From Dyadobacter sandarakinus (lineage in GTDB: Bacteria > Bacteroidota > Bacteroidia > Cytophagales > Spirosomataceae), in NCBI RefSeq assembly GCF_016894445.1, contig NZ_CP056775.1, forward strand, positions 3,102,001-3,166,000: DNA of 64,000 bases, read 5' to 3'. The position numbers and the translations under genes are program-made. Shown here in pieces: positions 15,465 to 25,416 of the stretch (positions within the stretch are counted from its first letter, which is position 1; each line of letters opens with the position of its first letter). Below the pieces are notes generated by a model. The model searched no databases, had not been told where the DNA came from, and worked only from the letters and a program-made list of their open reading frames with translations.

Positions 15465-17158
15465 CAAAAAAGGCTTTTACAATCATCCTGAGCCTGATTC
15501 TTCTGATACCGGTACTGGTCTATTTCACAGTCTGGGATTATTATGCCATTAATATTCCCAAATGGGACGATCATGCATTCAAGGCATTTATTATTGAATA
15601 TGCCGCCGCTCCCGGCTGGCAGGGCAAGCTCAAAGCTCTGCTCCGCCAGCACAATGAGCACCGCGTAGCCCTCACGCGCGCATTTGCCTGGCTGGATTTC
15701 TCCATGACCGGCCACCTCAACTACCGCCACATGATGATGGCCGGCAATATCCTGCTGCTGGGCTTCATTCCTTTGTGGTGGGAGTTGTTGAAAAAAAACA
15801 AAAAACCATTCTCGGCGCTCATACCGGTACCTTTTCTCTGGCTGACGCTTGCTTTCTGGGAAAATATGTATTGGGGCATGGCTGCCATTCAGAACTTCGG
15901 GGTTGTCACGCTCGTACTCTGGACATTGTACCTGTGCATCAAGCCTGATGTCATTCCATTTTGCCTGGCGATCGTGCTGTCGGTGCTGACGGTACTGACC
16001 AGCGGAAACGGCCTGCTGGTGTTGCCGCTCGGGGCATTGCTGCTGTTTTTGACCCATAACAGAAAACGGTTTGCGCTGTGGCTTGTCATCAGTGCGGTTC
16101 AGCTGTTCGCCTATTTCTACTGGTACCAGAAAACCGAAGCCATCCCCGAGCCCAAGGCATCCGTGTTGCAGCTGGGCGAAGGCTTTATGGCTTTTCTGGG
16201 CTCCTTTGCGGAATCTATTCCCGTCGCGGATCATTTCAAGATGTGCTTTTTCCTGGGTGTCGTTCTTTTCCTGGTGGCAGTTTCTATTGCTTCCACTACC
16301 CTTTTCAGGATCGTCCGCAATAAGTACAGTCAGAAGTTCGAGCGCATTACCGATCTTTTTTGCCTTGGAGCCATTTTATTCATTCTTGGTACCGCACTGA
16401 TCGTGGTGTACAGCCGGGCCGGATCGGGGCTGGACGGGCTGATAACGAGCCGGTATAAAATCTACTCGGTATTGCTGCTGCTGGTTGCCTACCTGTATGT
16501 GGTAATTCCGATCCGCGGCAGCTTTTTATCCCCGTACATTACTGCCATCGTTTTCCTGGCGGTAACTTTCAATGTTTTCAGCTATCACTATCACCTCGTA
16601 GATGCCTATAATCTGCGTAAAATGCAGGTGACAGACCAGTTTAACTGGACATTTGCAAATAAGAACCTTTCGGCACCTGCCGACACCTCTTTTGCTGCCA
16701 ACATCATTGAAAAAACACCCGTCGTGTATGAGCACTGGCTTCCGCTTGTCGAGCTTGCCGACCGGCAGCATTATGCAGGGACAACCCGCGGACTTACACA
16801 GCTGATTGATGCGACCACTTTCAAGCCCGGCTCCAATTCGCTGAGCATCGCCAACAGCAGCTTCACAAGCCAGCGTTTACAGGATAGCGGGATCTACATT
16901 GTTCTGAGCTCACCGAAGAGGTTTTACATTTATCCTGCATACAGGACGAGGAACAAAAGCCGTAAGGAGCTTTTTCTGAAACAATACTACTTTGCACCCG
17001 GCTATCATACCGAAATTCCCTATGCCGGCATGGAAAAAGGCACCTACAAACTGGCACTGCTCAGGCAGGAAGGTGATGATACGGGCATTCTTTTCAGTGA
17101 TAAAACATTGAAAATCACTCATCAAATTGAAAGACCGAAAGTCAAAGTCAACTGGTAA
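15461..17158 (+). CDS. Polytopic membrane protein, possible GT-C glycosyltransferase
   Basis: A 565-residue protein with about ten membrane helices in residues 1-385 and a soluble C-terminal domain of about 180 residues. After helix 1 the first loop has IPKWDDHAFKAF, and later RQHNEHRVALTR. Acidic pairs and an H-N-E-H-R motif in the first periplasmic loops recall GT-C enzymes, but no family is certain. The tail (SFTSQRLQDSGIYIVLSSPK, KGTYKLALLRQEGDDTGILF) looks like a beta sandwich. It overlaps the transketolase-C stop by 4 bp (ATGA) and is followed after 1 bp by the acyltransferase, so it belongs to the operon. A role in polymer or lipid-linked glycan assembly is inferred. Confidence 0.6.
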   Translation: MTKKAFTIILSLILLIPVLVYFTVWDYYAINIPKWDDHAFKAFIIEYAAAPGWQGKLKALLRQHNEHRVALTRAFAWLDFSMTGHLNYRHMMMAGNILLLGFIPLWWELLKKNKKPFSALIPVPFLWLTLAFWENMYWGMAAIQNFGVVTLVLWTLYLCIKPDVIPFCLAIVLSVLTVLTSGNGLLVLPLGALLLFLTHNRKRFALWLVISAVQLFAYFYWYQKTEAIPEPKASVLQLGEGFMAFLGSFAESIPVADHFKMCFFLGVVLFLVAVSIASTTLFRIVRNKYSQKFERITDLFCLGAILFILGTALIVVYSRAGSGLDGLITSRYKIYSVLLLLVAYLYVVIPIRGSFLSPYITAIVFLAVTFNVFSYHYHLVDAYNLRKMQVTDQFNWTFANKNLSAPADTSFAANIIEKTPVVYEHWLPLVELADRQHYAGTTRGLTQLIDATTFKPGSNSLSIANSSFTSQRLQDSGIYIVLSSPKRFYIYPAYRTRNKSRKELFLKQYYFAPGYHTEIPYAGMEKGTYKLALLRQEGDDTGILFSDKTLKITHQIERPKVKVNW

Positions 17159-17159
17159 T

Positions 17160-18281
17160 ATGCGCACTACATCTGACGGACATATCATCCAGCTTGACGG
17201 CATCAGGTTCATTGCAGTAGCACTGGTACTGGTCGATCACCTCTTTGTGGCGGTCAATGTGATTCCTTTTGGTGCATTGGGGGTGACGATCTTTTTCGTA
17301 CTGAGCGGATTTCTGATCTCCCGCATCCTGCTGAAAAGCAAGGAAAAAAATTACAGCGAACCCGACGGTTTCAAAAACTACCTGCGTAAGTTCCTCATCC
17401 GCAGGACGATACGCATTTTCCCGGTTTATTACCTAATGATCGTACTCCTTTTCATTTTCAACGTACCTCCGGTGCGTGAGAAGCTGGGCTGGCTTGCGCT
17501 GTACGGAACCAACATTTACATGGCTTCGCATAAAACCTGGATGGGCTCCGTGGATCACCTTTGGTCGCTGGCGGTAGAGGAGCAGGTCTATCTATTTTTT
17601 CCTTTCCTCATTTTCTTTGTACCCAAAAACCGGCTGGTACCGGTACTGGGCATCATGGGACTGTTCAGCCTGGGGCTCCGCTTTTTTTTGTTTGCCAGAC
17701 GGGATGTCTTCACTGCCGACGACTGGATCGTCACCTACGTCAGTACGCCTACCTGCCTGGATTCATTTGCACTCGGCGGGCTCATGGCCTGGATGCAGCT
17801 GTATCACAAGGCATTGTTTGAAAAACTGTTCAGCAAATCATGGCCTGTGTTGCTGGCTTTGCTGCTTTGGATGGCGCTTCAGTTTTGGGCAAAAACGTTT
17901 GATAATAAATATAATGTAGCTTTTGTCGTTCTGGAAAGGACTGTTTCTTCGGTGTTCGGCTTTTTCCTGATTGGCCGGGGTGTGATGGGGTACAAGGGTT
18001 TGATGGCAGGTTTTCTCGAAAATCCGGTCAGCATTTACCTCGGCAAGATCAGCTACGGGCTCTATCTGTACCACAATTTCGTGTACAATCATTTTCACAG
18101 CGGACCTATGCACCCTACCGTGCGGCTGTTCCGGAAAATATACCAGTATGTGCCGGATCTACGGGGATCGGTGGCATTTGAGGCGCTGATTGTGGCTGCA
18201 CTCACGATTGCGGTCGCCTCAGTATCATGGTATTTTTTTGAAAAGCCGATCAATGCATTGAAGGATAAGTATGCTTACTAA
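17160..18281 (+). CDS. Acyltransferase family 3 membrane protein
   Basis: A 373-residue integral membrane acyltransferase (OafA/NodX type) that would O-acylate surface sugars, usually from acyl-CoA. It shows QLDGIRFIAVALVLVDHLF with the histidine in helix 1, GVTIFFVLSGFLISRIL, FLIRRTIRIFPVYY (conserved R-R-x-R-I-x-P), DHLWSLAVEEQVYLFFPF, and about ten helices. ATG 17160 lies one base after the previous stop; a TTG at 17127 would overlap and add a non-hydrophobic extension, so ATG is preferred. As part of the cluster it probably decorates the same glycan. Confidence 0.85.
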   Translation: MRTTSDGHIIQLDGIRFIAVALVLVDHLFVAVNVIPFGALGVTIFFVLSGFLISRILLKSKEKNYSEPDGFKNYLRKFLIRRTIRIFPVYYLMIVLLFIFNVPPVREKLGWLALYGTNIYMASHKTWMGSVDHLWSLAVEEQVYLFFPFLIFFVPKNRLVPVLGIMGLFSLGLRFFLFARRDVFTADDWIVTYVSTPTCLDSFALGGLMAWMQLYHKALFEKLFSKSWPVLLALLLWMALQFWAKTFDNKYNVAFVVLERTVSSVFGFFLIGRGVMGYKGLMAGFLENPVSIYLGKISYGLYLYHNFVYNHFHSGPMHPTVRLFRKIYQYVPDLRGSVAFEALIVAALTIAVASVSWYFFEKPINALKDKYAY

Positions 18282-18351
18282 TTCAATTATCGGATAGCCC
18301 GGTTACTGGCTTTATTTATTAATTTCGCCCAACTTACCAAATAGGACTTGC

Positions 18352-19095
18352 ATGTCGTACCTTTTAAGTATAGTAATGCCCGCTTACAATGAACAGGATT
18401 GTATTGAAAAGGTAGTTACCAACTGGACAGATTTTCTTAAACATAGATTTCCCGAAGATCGCACTACACTTATCGTTATCAACGACGGCTCAAAGGACAA
18501 CACACAGGTACTTTTGGACCAGCTTTCTCCCAAAATCCCTAACCTGACCGTCGTACACCAGAAAAATGGAGGGCATGGCAATGCGGTTGTCAATGGTTAC
18601 CGCAAGGCACTGGCGCTCGGATCTGATTACGTTTTCCAGACCGACAGTGACGACCAGTTTATCACATCCGATTTCAACAAGCTCTGGGAACGCAAAGACC
18701 AGTCGGAGTTCGTACTTGGTTACCGGGAAATCCGCCACGATGCCGGCGTACGGCTGTTTATCACTAAATTCCTCCGTAGTACCATTGCACTGGTTTACGG
18801 CACCTATATACTCGACAGCAATATCCCCTTTCGCCTGATCAAAGGCTCGTTCCTCAAAAAGCTGATGGCTCAGCTTCCTGATCCTGAACCATTTGCACCA
18901 AATATTTTTCTGGCTGTGATGGCCAAAAAATCAGGACAGCAACTGTTTGACATTCCGATCACCCATAAAGACAGGGAGACGGGCACTGTATCCATTGTGA
19001 AGTGGAACCTTTGGAAAGTTTGCATCCGGAGCTTTAAAGAATTGCTGCGGTTCCGCCTGGAACTTAATCGGAAAGTCAGGGCGATCCGTGCTTAA
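18352..19095 (+). CDS. GT2 family glycosyltransferase
   Basis: A 247-residue soluble or peripheral GT-A transferase. It begins LLSIVMPAYNEQDCIEKVV, then LIVINDGSKDNTQ, VVHQKNGGHGNAVVNGYRKA and the acidic metal site FQTDSDDQF. Later FVLGYREIRHDAGVRLFITK resembles polyprenyl-phosphate glycosyltransferases, but there are no C-terminal membrane helices. The donor and acceptor are unknown. A 70-bp AT-rich gap upstream could hold a promoter; downstream the next gene starts after 11 bp. Confidence 0.85.
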   Translation: MSYLLSIVMPAYNEQDCIEKVVTNWTDFLKHRFPEDRTTLIVINDGSKDNTQVLLDQLSPKIPNLTVVHQKNGGHGNAVVNGYRKALALGSDYVFQTDSDDQFITSDFNKLWERKDQSEFVLGYREIRHDAGVRLFITKFLRSTIALVYGTYILDSNIPFRLIKGSFLKKLMAQLPDPEPFAPNIFLAVMAKKSGQQLFDIPITHKDRETGTVSIVKWNLWKVCIRSFKELLRFRLELNRKVRAIRA

Positions 19096-19106
19096 CGCAT
19101 AAGCTA

Positions 19107-21791
19107 GTGTCGAAAAAGAAAGTACTATTTTTTTTGCTGGTGCCAGTACTTGCACTGGCAGGTTACTTCCTGTTCAAATGGTCGAAGGGCTCATCTGCTG
19201 CGTGGAACTTTGTTCCGTCCAACGCCCTGGTCGTCATCACCAGTCAGCATTTGCAGGACTCGTCATATGCAGCAACCAGTGCCTCACTCGACCTGAAAAG
19301 GCTGCCCCTGCTGGATATTGCAAGCGACAACCTTTCCCTGTTTCATATCTTCGCTGCCGATAAGCAGCGCATTCACCGCTTTTTAAAGGGGAAGAGTATT
19401 TCCTACTCCTTCCATCCGCGAACAAACACGGAGTGGGGCGTGATTATGTACATTCCGATAGCCACCGGAGAGGAAGAATCGTGGCTCGCCACACCGCATA
19501 ATACGGCCGTGCGTGCCTTGCACCATAATTTCCAGGATAACCGCATCAACGATGTGATCGACGGGAATTCAAAGCCTCTTTTTTCTTATCTGATTAAAGA
19601 CAACTACCTTATCCTGAGCTACTATGGTGATCTGATTGAAGACGTGATCCGAACTTCATCACTGAATATTGCCTCGTTCAGGCTGCGGTCGCACTTTTCA
19701 AAAATCGATGACTCGGATTATGGTACCAGCCTGTACCTGCGCAGTGATGCATGGAGCTCAGTGCTGCCAGCTGAGCGCGCCAGCGGCTTTTTACAGGAAT
19801 TTGTACGCAGCTTTCCACGGTACCAGGATTATCATATTGGCAACACTCCAGGAAAGAATGATCTCGTGATGGAATCTGCCGGAGCAGATGCGCCTGAATC
19901 CTACCTGACGGAGATCATGAAGGACAATCCGGGCACGCCCTTTACGGCCCACAAGTACATTTCACAGCAAACTTCCCTGCTTTACCGTTCCTCTGCCTCT
20001 GACCAGGATGCATTCCGGAAGCAGTTTCTGGCGTGGCACGACACCTATCCGCATGAAGGCTGGAAGCGGCTCAACTACTTTATCGGCAAAGACAGCCGCA
20101 TGCTCCTCAATAACCTGGGCTCCGAGCTGATCCTCTGCCAGCTGGAAGAAAACAACAGCATCGGCGACGGGAAAATACTGCTTGCGGAATTTTCCAACTA
20201 CGACAAATTGCGCCCTTTGCTGCAAAAGCTTTCCAAGCTTGCCAACCAGGAAAGTAATGTGTCCAGTGACCGCTACCAGGGTTATGATATTTATTCAGTG
20301 CCAATTCCGGAGCTTCCTGCGGGTCTGTACGGACCTGTCTTTACAGGTTTTCAACGCAGCTACCTTACTTACGTGGCTCCTTATCTGGTGATCAGCAACA
20401 ACTCGCAGGTGCTCCAAAATTACCTGATGGACTATGAAAACCAGATCACCTGGAAACAATCGCCGGAATACGACAGTATCCTGGTGAAGGAAAACAATGA
20501 AGCTCAGCTTTCGCTGATTGTTAATTTACGGAAAGTACAGTCACAGGCAGAAAACAGGGCGAGTAAGAGCTATCCGGACCTGACATCCAAGATTGAAACT
20601 GCGGTTTTCCAGTGCAGATTCTCGGGGAGCAAGGCATATCCTTCCGTCGGACTTTATCCCAAAAAGAAGCAGACAGCCAGCAATGTTTTGAATAAAACCT
20701 TCCTGAACATTGACATTGAATGGCCGGACATTTACGATACCGAGCTCACCGCATTGCAAAACCCGATTGATGGGAGCTCGGAAGTATTGCTTACAGACAG
20801 CCAGCACAATTTATTGAGGACCAATAACCTGAGCGATGGAAAGACGCAGGTATTCACCAGGCTCGACGGGCCGATCGTTACGTCTGCCTACAAGGTAGAT
20901 TTCCTGAATATCGGTCGTCAGCAGCGCATTTTTGCCACAGCGCGAACGGTGTATGTGCTTGACGAGGACGACTCTACCCGTATTTCAACCTTTACAGCCT
21001 CATTGCCTTCCACAACGCCCATCACGGCATTGTACGCGATTGACGGCGGTGAGGACGGCAGTAACAGGTTTATCGTTAAAAATGCCTCAGAGGAGCTTTT
21101 TATCTGGGAAGGTGTGACCAAACGCATGCGCCGCCTCAGCCAGTCGGTGCGCTTTACAAGCATTCAGGGACCGGTAGTTGCGCTGAACCAGATCGGGAAC
21201 CGCGGGTTTATCGTGACGGAGCAGAGCGGCAAAATTGCATTGCTGAAAGAAAACGGCAGCCTGCGTCCCGGCTTTCCGGTGGATATTCTCACGCGGAGCG
21301 AAGGTGCATTTACATGGACGCAGGATATGGCTACCGGTCAGCCCGAACTAGCCGGTGTGAGTGTCTCGGGCGAGCTGATCCGCATTGGGCTGGACGGGAA
21401 AATTACCTCCCGCAGACAGCTGCTGCGGCCTGAGCCAGGCTCCCGGTTCCGCACGCTATACGACCGTAACTCGCTCGATTGGGTTATGCTGCGCTCGCTG
21501 AACTCCAAAATGGCAGTCATCACGAAAGAGGGAAAAGAGCTGTTTGAGATCAAGGATATACTTCCGAATGCGGTGGTGCAGTACCACTACTTTGGAGCTG
21601 ACAACCGCTTTATTTCCATTAAATCGGGAAATTACACGACGATTTTTGACATGACGGGCAAGAGGCTTGGCGACAAGGCAATCCCCTCCGAAATGCCGGT
21701 ACAGCTCACCTATCAGCCTGGCTACTACAAGCTTTTGATTTTCAGCCGGTCTGAAAAGAAAATTCAGGTTTGGTCCATTAAGATTCTGTAA
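19107..21791 (+). CDS. Large membrane-anchored protein, DUF3352-like with propeller-like C-terminus
   Basis: An 894-residue protein starting at GTG 19107. Residues 4-24 form an N-terminal anchor (KVLFFLLVPVLALAGYFLF); the rest should be periplasmic. Residues about 30-500 (AAWNFVPSNALVVITSQHL and later segments) recall DUF3352-type proteins. Residues about 540-890 carry repeated short strands (ILLTDSQHN-like, VYVLDEDDST, GKIALLKENGSLRPGFPVDI, SGELIRIGLDGKI) that fit a PQQ- or WD-like propeller. No catalytic motif is seen. It overlaps the SGNH gene by one base (TAATG), so the two are coupled. A scaffold role in glycan export or modification is a guess from context. Confidence 0.55.
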   Translation: MSKKKVLFFLLVPVLALAGYFLFKWSKGSSAAWNFVPSNALVVITSQHLQDSSYAATSASLDLKRLPLLDIASDNLSLFHIFAADKQRIHRFLKGKSISYSFHPRTNTEWGVIMYIPIATGEEESWLATPHNTAVRALHHNFQDNRINDVIDGNSKPLFSYLIKDNYLILSYYGDLIEDVIRTSSLNIASFRLRSHFSKIDDSDYGTSLYLRSDAWSSVLPAERASGFLQEFVRSFPRYQDYHIGNTPGKNDLVMESAGADAPESYLTEIMKDNPGTPFTAHKYISQQTSLLYRSSASDQDAFRKQFLAWHDTYPHEGWKRLNYFIGKDSRMLLNNLGSELILCQLEENNSIGDGKILLAEFSNYDKLRPLLQKLSKLANQESNVSSDRYQGYDIYSVPIPELPAGLYGPVFTGFQRSYLTYVAPYLVISNNSQVLQNYLMDYENQITWKQSPEYDSILVKENNEAQLSLIVNLRKVQSQAENRASKSYPDLTSKIETAVFQCRFSGSKAYPSVGLYPKKKQTASNVLNKTFLNIDIEWPDIYDTELTALQNPIDGSSEVLLTDSQHNLLRTNNLSDGKTQVFTRLDGPIVTSAYKVDFLNIGRQQRIFATARTVYVLDEDDSTRISTFTASLPSTTPITALYAIDGGEDGSNRFIVKNASEELFIWEGVTKRMRRLSQSVRFTSIQGPVVALNQIGNRGFIVTEQSGKIALLKENGSLRPGFPVDILTRSEGAFTWTQDMATGQPELAGVSVSGELIRIGLDGKITSRRQLLRPEPGSRFRTLYDRNSLDWVMLRSLNSKMAVITKEGKELFEIKDILPNAVVQYHYFGADNRFISIKSGNYTTIFDMTGKRLGDKAIPSEMPVQLTYQPGYYKLLIFSRSEKKIQVWSIKIL

Positions 21792-22831
21792 TGCTCATGA
21801 AATGGCTCCGGTATGTTATCCTGTTGGCAGGCGTGCTCGTCTGGGCGGTCGGACTCAGTCCCTTCCTGATTTCGAAAGCAGGTGAATGGGGACTTATTAA
21901 GGATGGTTACCACTATGGCGACCTTTACAGGCTCTCGAACCTGTCCGCATTCCGGGACCCGAAGAGGAAGTGCCCGCCCCTGAGCACGGAAAAACCTGCG
22001 CTTTCTTCGGGAAAGAAAATTCATTTATACATCATTGGTGACAGCTTCACGGAAAAAGAGCGGGTAGGACCCGGCGACTTTGCGGCAGATGCGTATACCT
22101 ATGTGCATTGGGCGAATTTTCTTCATCTGAAAACAGATACTTCCAGCATCAACATCCTGCTGCTCGAATCGGTAGAACGACATTTCAGGCAAAAACTGGA
22201 AAAACCATTTGAAGTCCTGATCCCTGATACGGCTACTTTCGTAGCGACAGCTCCTCCTTCCAAATTCATGCACCGTCTTGACGACGCGTTGAGGTCCAGG
22301 CATACGGAAGACCGGCTGGACGCATTCCTTTTTCAGAATGACCTGATACTTGGATTAAAAGAATGGAAGGCTGACTTTAATCATCACCTTTTTGGGCGCG
22401 TAAATGAAACCGTCACCCTGGTGAACCATGCGCAGGATATGGTTTACTATATGGATACGGACACGCCCAAAGTCACCTCTTCATTTTCGGCGGTACGCGA
22501 CACGGAAATTGATACCATGATGATCAACCTGAACAAAAGTGTTGATTATGCGCAGGAACTTGGTTTTGACCACGTGATCCTGGCTGTAATCCCGAATAAA
22601 GTTTCAGTACTCGCACCGGATTATGGAACTTACAATAACCTGATCAATCGTGTTTACCACCATTCGGCACTAAAAATCCCATACATTAATGTACTGCCCG
22701 AGTTCAGGCAAATGGGCCGTGCGGCTTACCTGAAAGGTGACTCCCACTGGACCTGCGATGCACAGTATCTCTGGCTGGGTAAAGTGAATGCATTGATCCG
22801 CCGGCTTGTTACGCCAGCCCCTCATTCCTGA
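21791..22831 (+). CDS. SGNH/AlgJ-like hydrolase or acetyltransferase
   Basis: A 346-residue protein anchored by one helix (residues 5-25, WLRYVILLAGVLVWAVGL). Residues 78-87 read HLYIIGDSFT, the SGNH nucleophile block (Ser 85). Near the end GDSHWTCDAQYLWLG supplies the Asp/His dyad in the order seen in AlgJ, AlgX and DltD-like proteins, which move acetyl groups onto exported polysaccharides. With the family-3 acyltransferase upstream it suggests an acylated surface glycan. Its start is coupled to the 894-residue protein (TAATG). Its last 10 bp overlap the end of the convergent antiporter gene. Confidence 0.65.
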   Translation: MLMKWLRYVILLAGVLVWAVGLSPFLISKAGEWGLIKDGYHYGDLYRLSNLSAFRDPKRKCPPLSTEKPALSSGKKIHLYIIGDSFTEKERVGPGDFAADAYTYVHWANFLHLKTDTSSINILLLESVERHFRQKLEKPFEVLIPDTATFVATAPPSKFMHRLDDALRSRHTEDRLDAFLFQNDLILGLKEWKADFNHHLFGRVNETVTLVNHAQDMVYYMDTDTPKVTSSFSAVRDTEIDTMMINLNKSVDYAQELGFDHVILAVIPNKVSVLAPDYGTYNNLINRVYHHSALKIPYINVLPEFRQMGRAAYLKGDSHWTCDAQYLWLGKVNALIRRLVTPAPHS

Positions 22832-24084
22832 GCGAGTGCTTCGGCATGCTCGGTCATCCTCGCTGTAAGCTTCCCCACGGTCAGGCCCTGCACGATAATG
22901 GAAAAAAGCACCACAAAATACGTGACGGAAAGGAAGAGGTCCTGATTCAGATCATTATCAATGGATAAGGCAAGTGCAATCGAAACGCCACCTCTCAGCC
23001 CTCCCCAAACCAGAATGGTAATCGATTTTTTACCAAAACGCGTACGGAACGGAATCAGCCGGACGGGAATGTAAATCGATACGAACCGCGCAAACAGTAC
23101 AATCACGATCGCTGCAATCCCAACCCATATGTATTGTTTCAGATCGGGGATCAGGAGGAGCTCAAAGCCGATGATCAGGAATAGGATTGCATTCAGGATT
23201 TCATCGATCAGCTCCCAGAACTTGTCGATGTAGTCGCGCTCCGTATCGGAAACCGCACCCGGATCCTTGCCATAGTTACCGACGACCAGCCCAGCAGCTA
23301 CCATCGCCAGCGGACCCGACATGTGCATGGCTTGTGCAGCGAGGTGTCCGCCCATCACAATGGCCAGGGTAATCAGCACATGCACGTTGTACCCGTCAAC
23401 CCGGTAAATCATCTTGGAACCGACAAACCCAAGCAGCAGCCCGAGCGCAATGCCGCCAAGTGCCTCCTTGGCAAAAAGCGTGGCAATGCCGCTCAGGGAA
23501 GTATTTACGTCTTCACCCCTGGCAAGTGCCAGCAAAAGGATGAATACCACCACCGCCATACCGTCATTAAAAAGGGACTCGCCGGCGATCTTTGTTTCCA
23601 GCGACTTGGGCACTCCGGCCTGTTTTAAGATCCCCAGTACGGCAATGGGATCGGTCGGGGAAATCAATGCACCAAAAACCAGGCATTGCAGCATAGGCAC
23701 ATGCAGCCCGATCCAGCCAAGAAAATAGTACATTAAAGTACCTACGATAAACGTGGAAATTACCACGCTCACCGTCGAGAAGATAATTACCGGAGCACGC
23801 TGCTCGCGCAAATCTTCCAGATGCAGGTGGATCGCACCTGCGAAAAGAAGAAAATTGAGCATAGCACCCATTAATATTTCCGTGAGGTCAACGCTTTCAA
23901 TCAGCGAGCTGATCCGGATAAAAGTTCTGGGAAAAACACTGTCTGTGGCAATCAGGCCCAGGGAAACAATGAGCGCAATCACCATAATGCCTATGGATGA
24001 CGGCAGTTTCAGAAAGCGTGAGTTGATGTAGGAAAATATAGCCGAGAGTACTATCAGCGCGGAAAAAGAGTAATACAGCTCCAT
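22822..24084 (-). CDS. CPA1-family Na+/H+ antiporter
   Basis: A 420-residue integral membrane exchanger with about 12 helices. The start chosen is ATG 24084 (MELYYSFSALIVLSAIFSYI); a longer frame to 24213 adds 43 residues without family character. Motifs: LVFGALISPTDPIAVLGIL, then GESLFNDGMAVVVFILLL with the ion-binding N-D pair, GLVVGNYGKD, and VWGGLRGGVSIALALS with the conserved arginine. It exports Na+ (or K+) against H+ for pH and salt homeostasis. It is monocistronic on the minus strand, convergent with the glycan cluster. Confidence 0.9.
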   Translation of the reverse strand: MELYYSFSALIVLSAIFSYINSRFLKLPSSIGIMVIALIVSLGLIATDSVFPRTFIRISSLIESVDLTEILMGAMLNFLLFAGAIHLHLEDLREQRAPVIIFSTVSVVISTFIVGTLMYYFLGWIGLHVPMLQCLVFGALISPTDPIAVLGILKQAGVPKSLETKIAGESLFNDGMAVVVFILLLALARGEDVNTSLSGIATLFAKEALGGIALGLLLGFVGSKMIYRVDGYNVHVLITLAIVMGGHLAAQAMHMSGPLAMVAAGLVVGNYGKDPGAVSDTERDYIDKFWELIDEILNAILFLIIGFELLLIPDLKQYIWVGIAAIVIVLFARFVSIYIPVRLIPFRTRFGKKSITILVWGGLRGGVSIALALSIDNDLNQDLFLSVTYFVVLFSIIVQGLTVGKLTARMTEHAEALAQE

Positions 24085-24284
24085 GAAATTATTTTTTAGA
24101 CTAACCAAAAATAAGAAATTCTGTGCCGGCATCCGAGGCAACCGGCCTTTTACATGCAAGTCTAATGGTATTCTAATATTAAGCCAGCAGCATTGCCAAT
24201 GGAAGACAAACACCTTTATGTACCCGAAAAATGGGATGGATTTCCTACTTTTAACACAGCTCCTTTTTGTAAAAACAACACTTC

Positions 24285-25409
24285 ATGGATATTACTTCTA
24301 CTGCCGGCCGGAAAGCCGCAGCCGCATTTGTCACCCTGCTATGTATCTGCTGTCTGCAGCCCCTGCAAGCCCAGACCGGGTTGAAGCCAGGGTTTGACCG
24401 GGCAGAGTACGTGGAACTATCGCGGATACACGTATTGCTCTACGACACGCTGACCTTTCCGGGTAAAAAGAAGTTGCCGCTACCGGCTCATTTTCAGCGG
24501 GTATACCGCTCGGAGGTAATTGGTCTGGATAACCGGTGGGAACTGTGGAAGTATGGGAATGTGGCCGCCATTAATTTGCGCGGTACCACAAAAAGCCCTG
24601 TGGGCTGGCTGGAAAACTTTTATGCGGCAATGGTCCCTGCCAAAGGAGAACTTAAACTGGCCGACAACTTTACATTCAAATACCAGCTGGCCTCCCACCC
24701 GCGCGCAGCCGTGCATGTGGGCTGGCTGATCGGCACGGCATTTCTTGCCAATGAAATCGTGCCCAAAATAGACAGCTGCTACAAGGCCGGAATTAAGGAA
24801 TACCTGATCATGGGACATAGCCAGGGCGGGGCGATCTCTTACCTGCTGACCGCCCATTTGTACCAGCTGCAAAAAGACGGGAGATTGCCTGCCGACATGC
24901 GTTTCAAAACGTACAGCAGTGCCAGCCCCAAGGCAGGTAATGCATTTTTTGCCTATGAATATGAAGCGAAAGTGGCGGGAGGCTGGGGCTTTAACGTCAT
25001 CAATTCGGCCGACTGGGTACCCGAACTTCCTTTCTCAGTACAGACGCTGAGCGACTTCAACAATACGAATCCGTTTAAAAACATTGAAGGCATTATCAGG
25101 GAGCAAAAACTGCTGAAACGCATTGCATTAAAGCATGCCTACAAGCAAATGAAAAACCCGAGTGAAAAAGCGCAGCGGAACTACCAGAAATACCTGGGCA
25201 ATTTTGCTTCCAAATCGGTCGTGAAAAACCTGCCCGGGTACCAGCCGCCGGCTTACTTCCCGAGTAACAATTATGTACGCATCGGGCCGACGATTATGCT
25301 GCTGGCCGACGACGCCTACTATGCCGAGTATCCCGACTCGGATAAGGAGATTTTTATTCACCATCACCCCCAGGCGTACCTTTACCTGCTGGAACGCTCT
25401 AAATACTGA
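24285..25409 (+). CDS. Secreted class-3-type lipase
   Basis: A 374-residue alpha/beta hydrolase with a signal peptide (AAFVTLLCICCLQPLQAQ). The nucleophile elbow YLIMGHSQGGAISYLLTAHL gives Ser in GHSQG, preceded by AAINLRGTTKSPVGWLENFY, the oxyanion region of fungal-type (class 3) lipases. FKTYSSASPKAGNAFFAYEY and INSADWVPELPF supply the expected acid (Asp). The catalytic His is probably in the C-terminal third. It should act on acylglycerols or other esters in the periplasm or outside. The M14 peptidase starts 7 bp after its stop, suggesting an operon of exported hydrolases. Confidence 0.75.
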   Translation: MDITSTAGRKAAAAFVTLLCICCLQPLQAQTGLKPGFDRAEYVELSRIHVLLYDTLTFPGKKKLPLPAHFQRVYRSEVIGLDNRWELWKYGNVAAINLRGTTKSPVGWLENFYAAMVPAKGELKLADNFTFKYQLASHPRAAVHVGWLIGTAFLANEIVPKIDSCYKAGIKEYLIMGHSQGGAISYLLTAHLYQLQKDGRLPADMRFKTYSSASPKAGNAFFAYEYEAKVAGGWGFNVINSADWVPELPFSVQTLSDFNNTNPFKNIEGIIREQKLLKRIALKHAYKQMKNPSEKAQRNYQKYLGNFASKSVVKNLPGYQPPAYFPSNNYVRIGPTIMLLADDAYYAEYPDSDKEIFIHHHPQAYLYLLERSKY

Positions 25410-25416
25410 TTGAACC

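Noticed and set aside
8940..18351. TTAATTTC motifs upstream of 8987 and 18352 as promoters
   Set aside because: They resemble the -7 box but end in C in place of G and lack a TTTG at the right distance.
24085..24284. Small gene or riboswitch in the antiporter-lipase gap
   Set aside because: No start with a coding pattern, no conserved structure seen.
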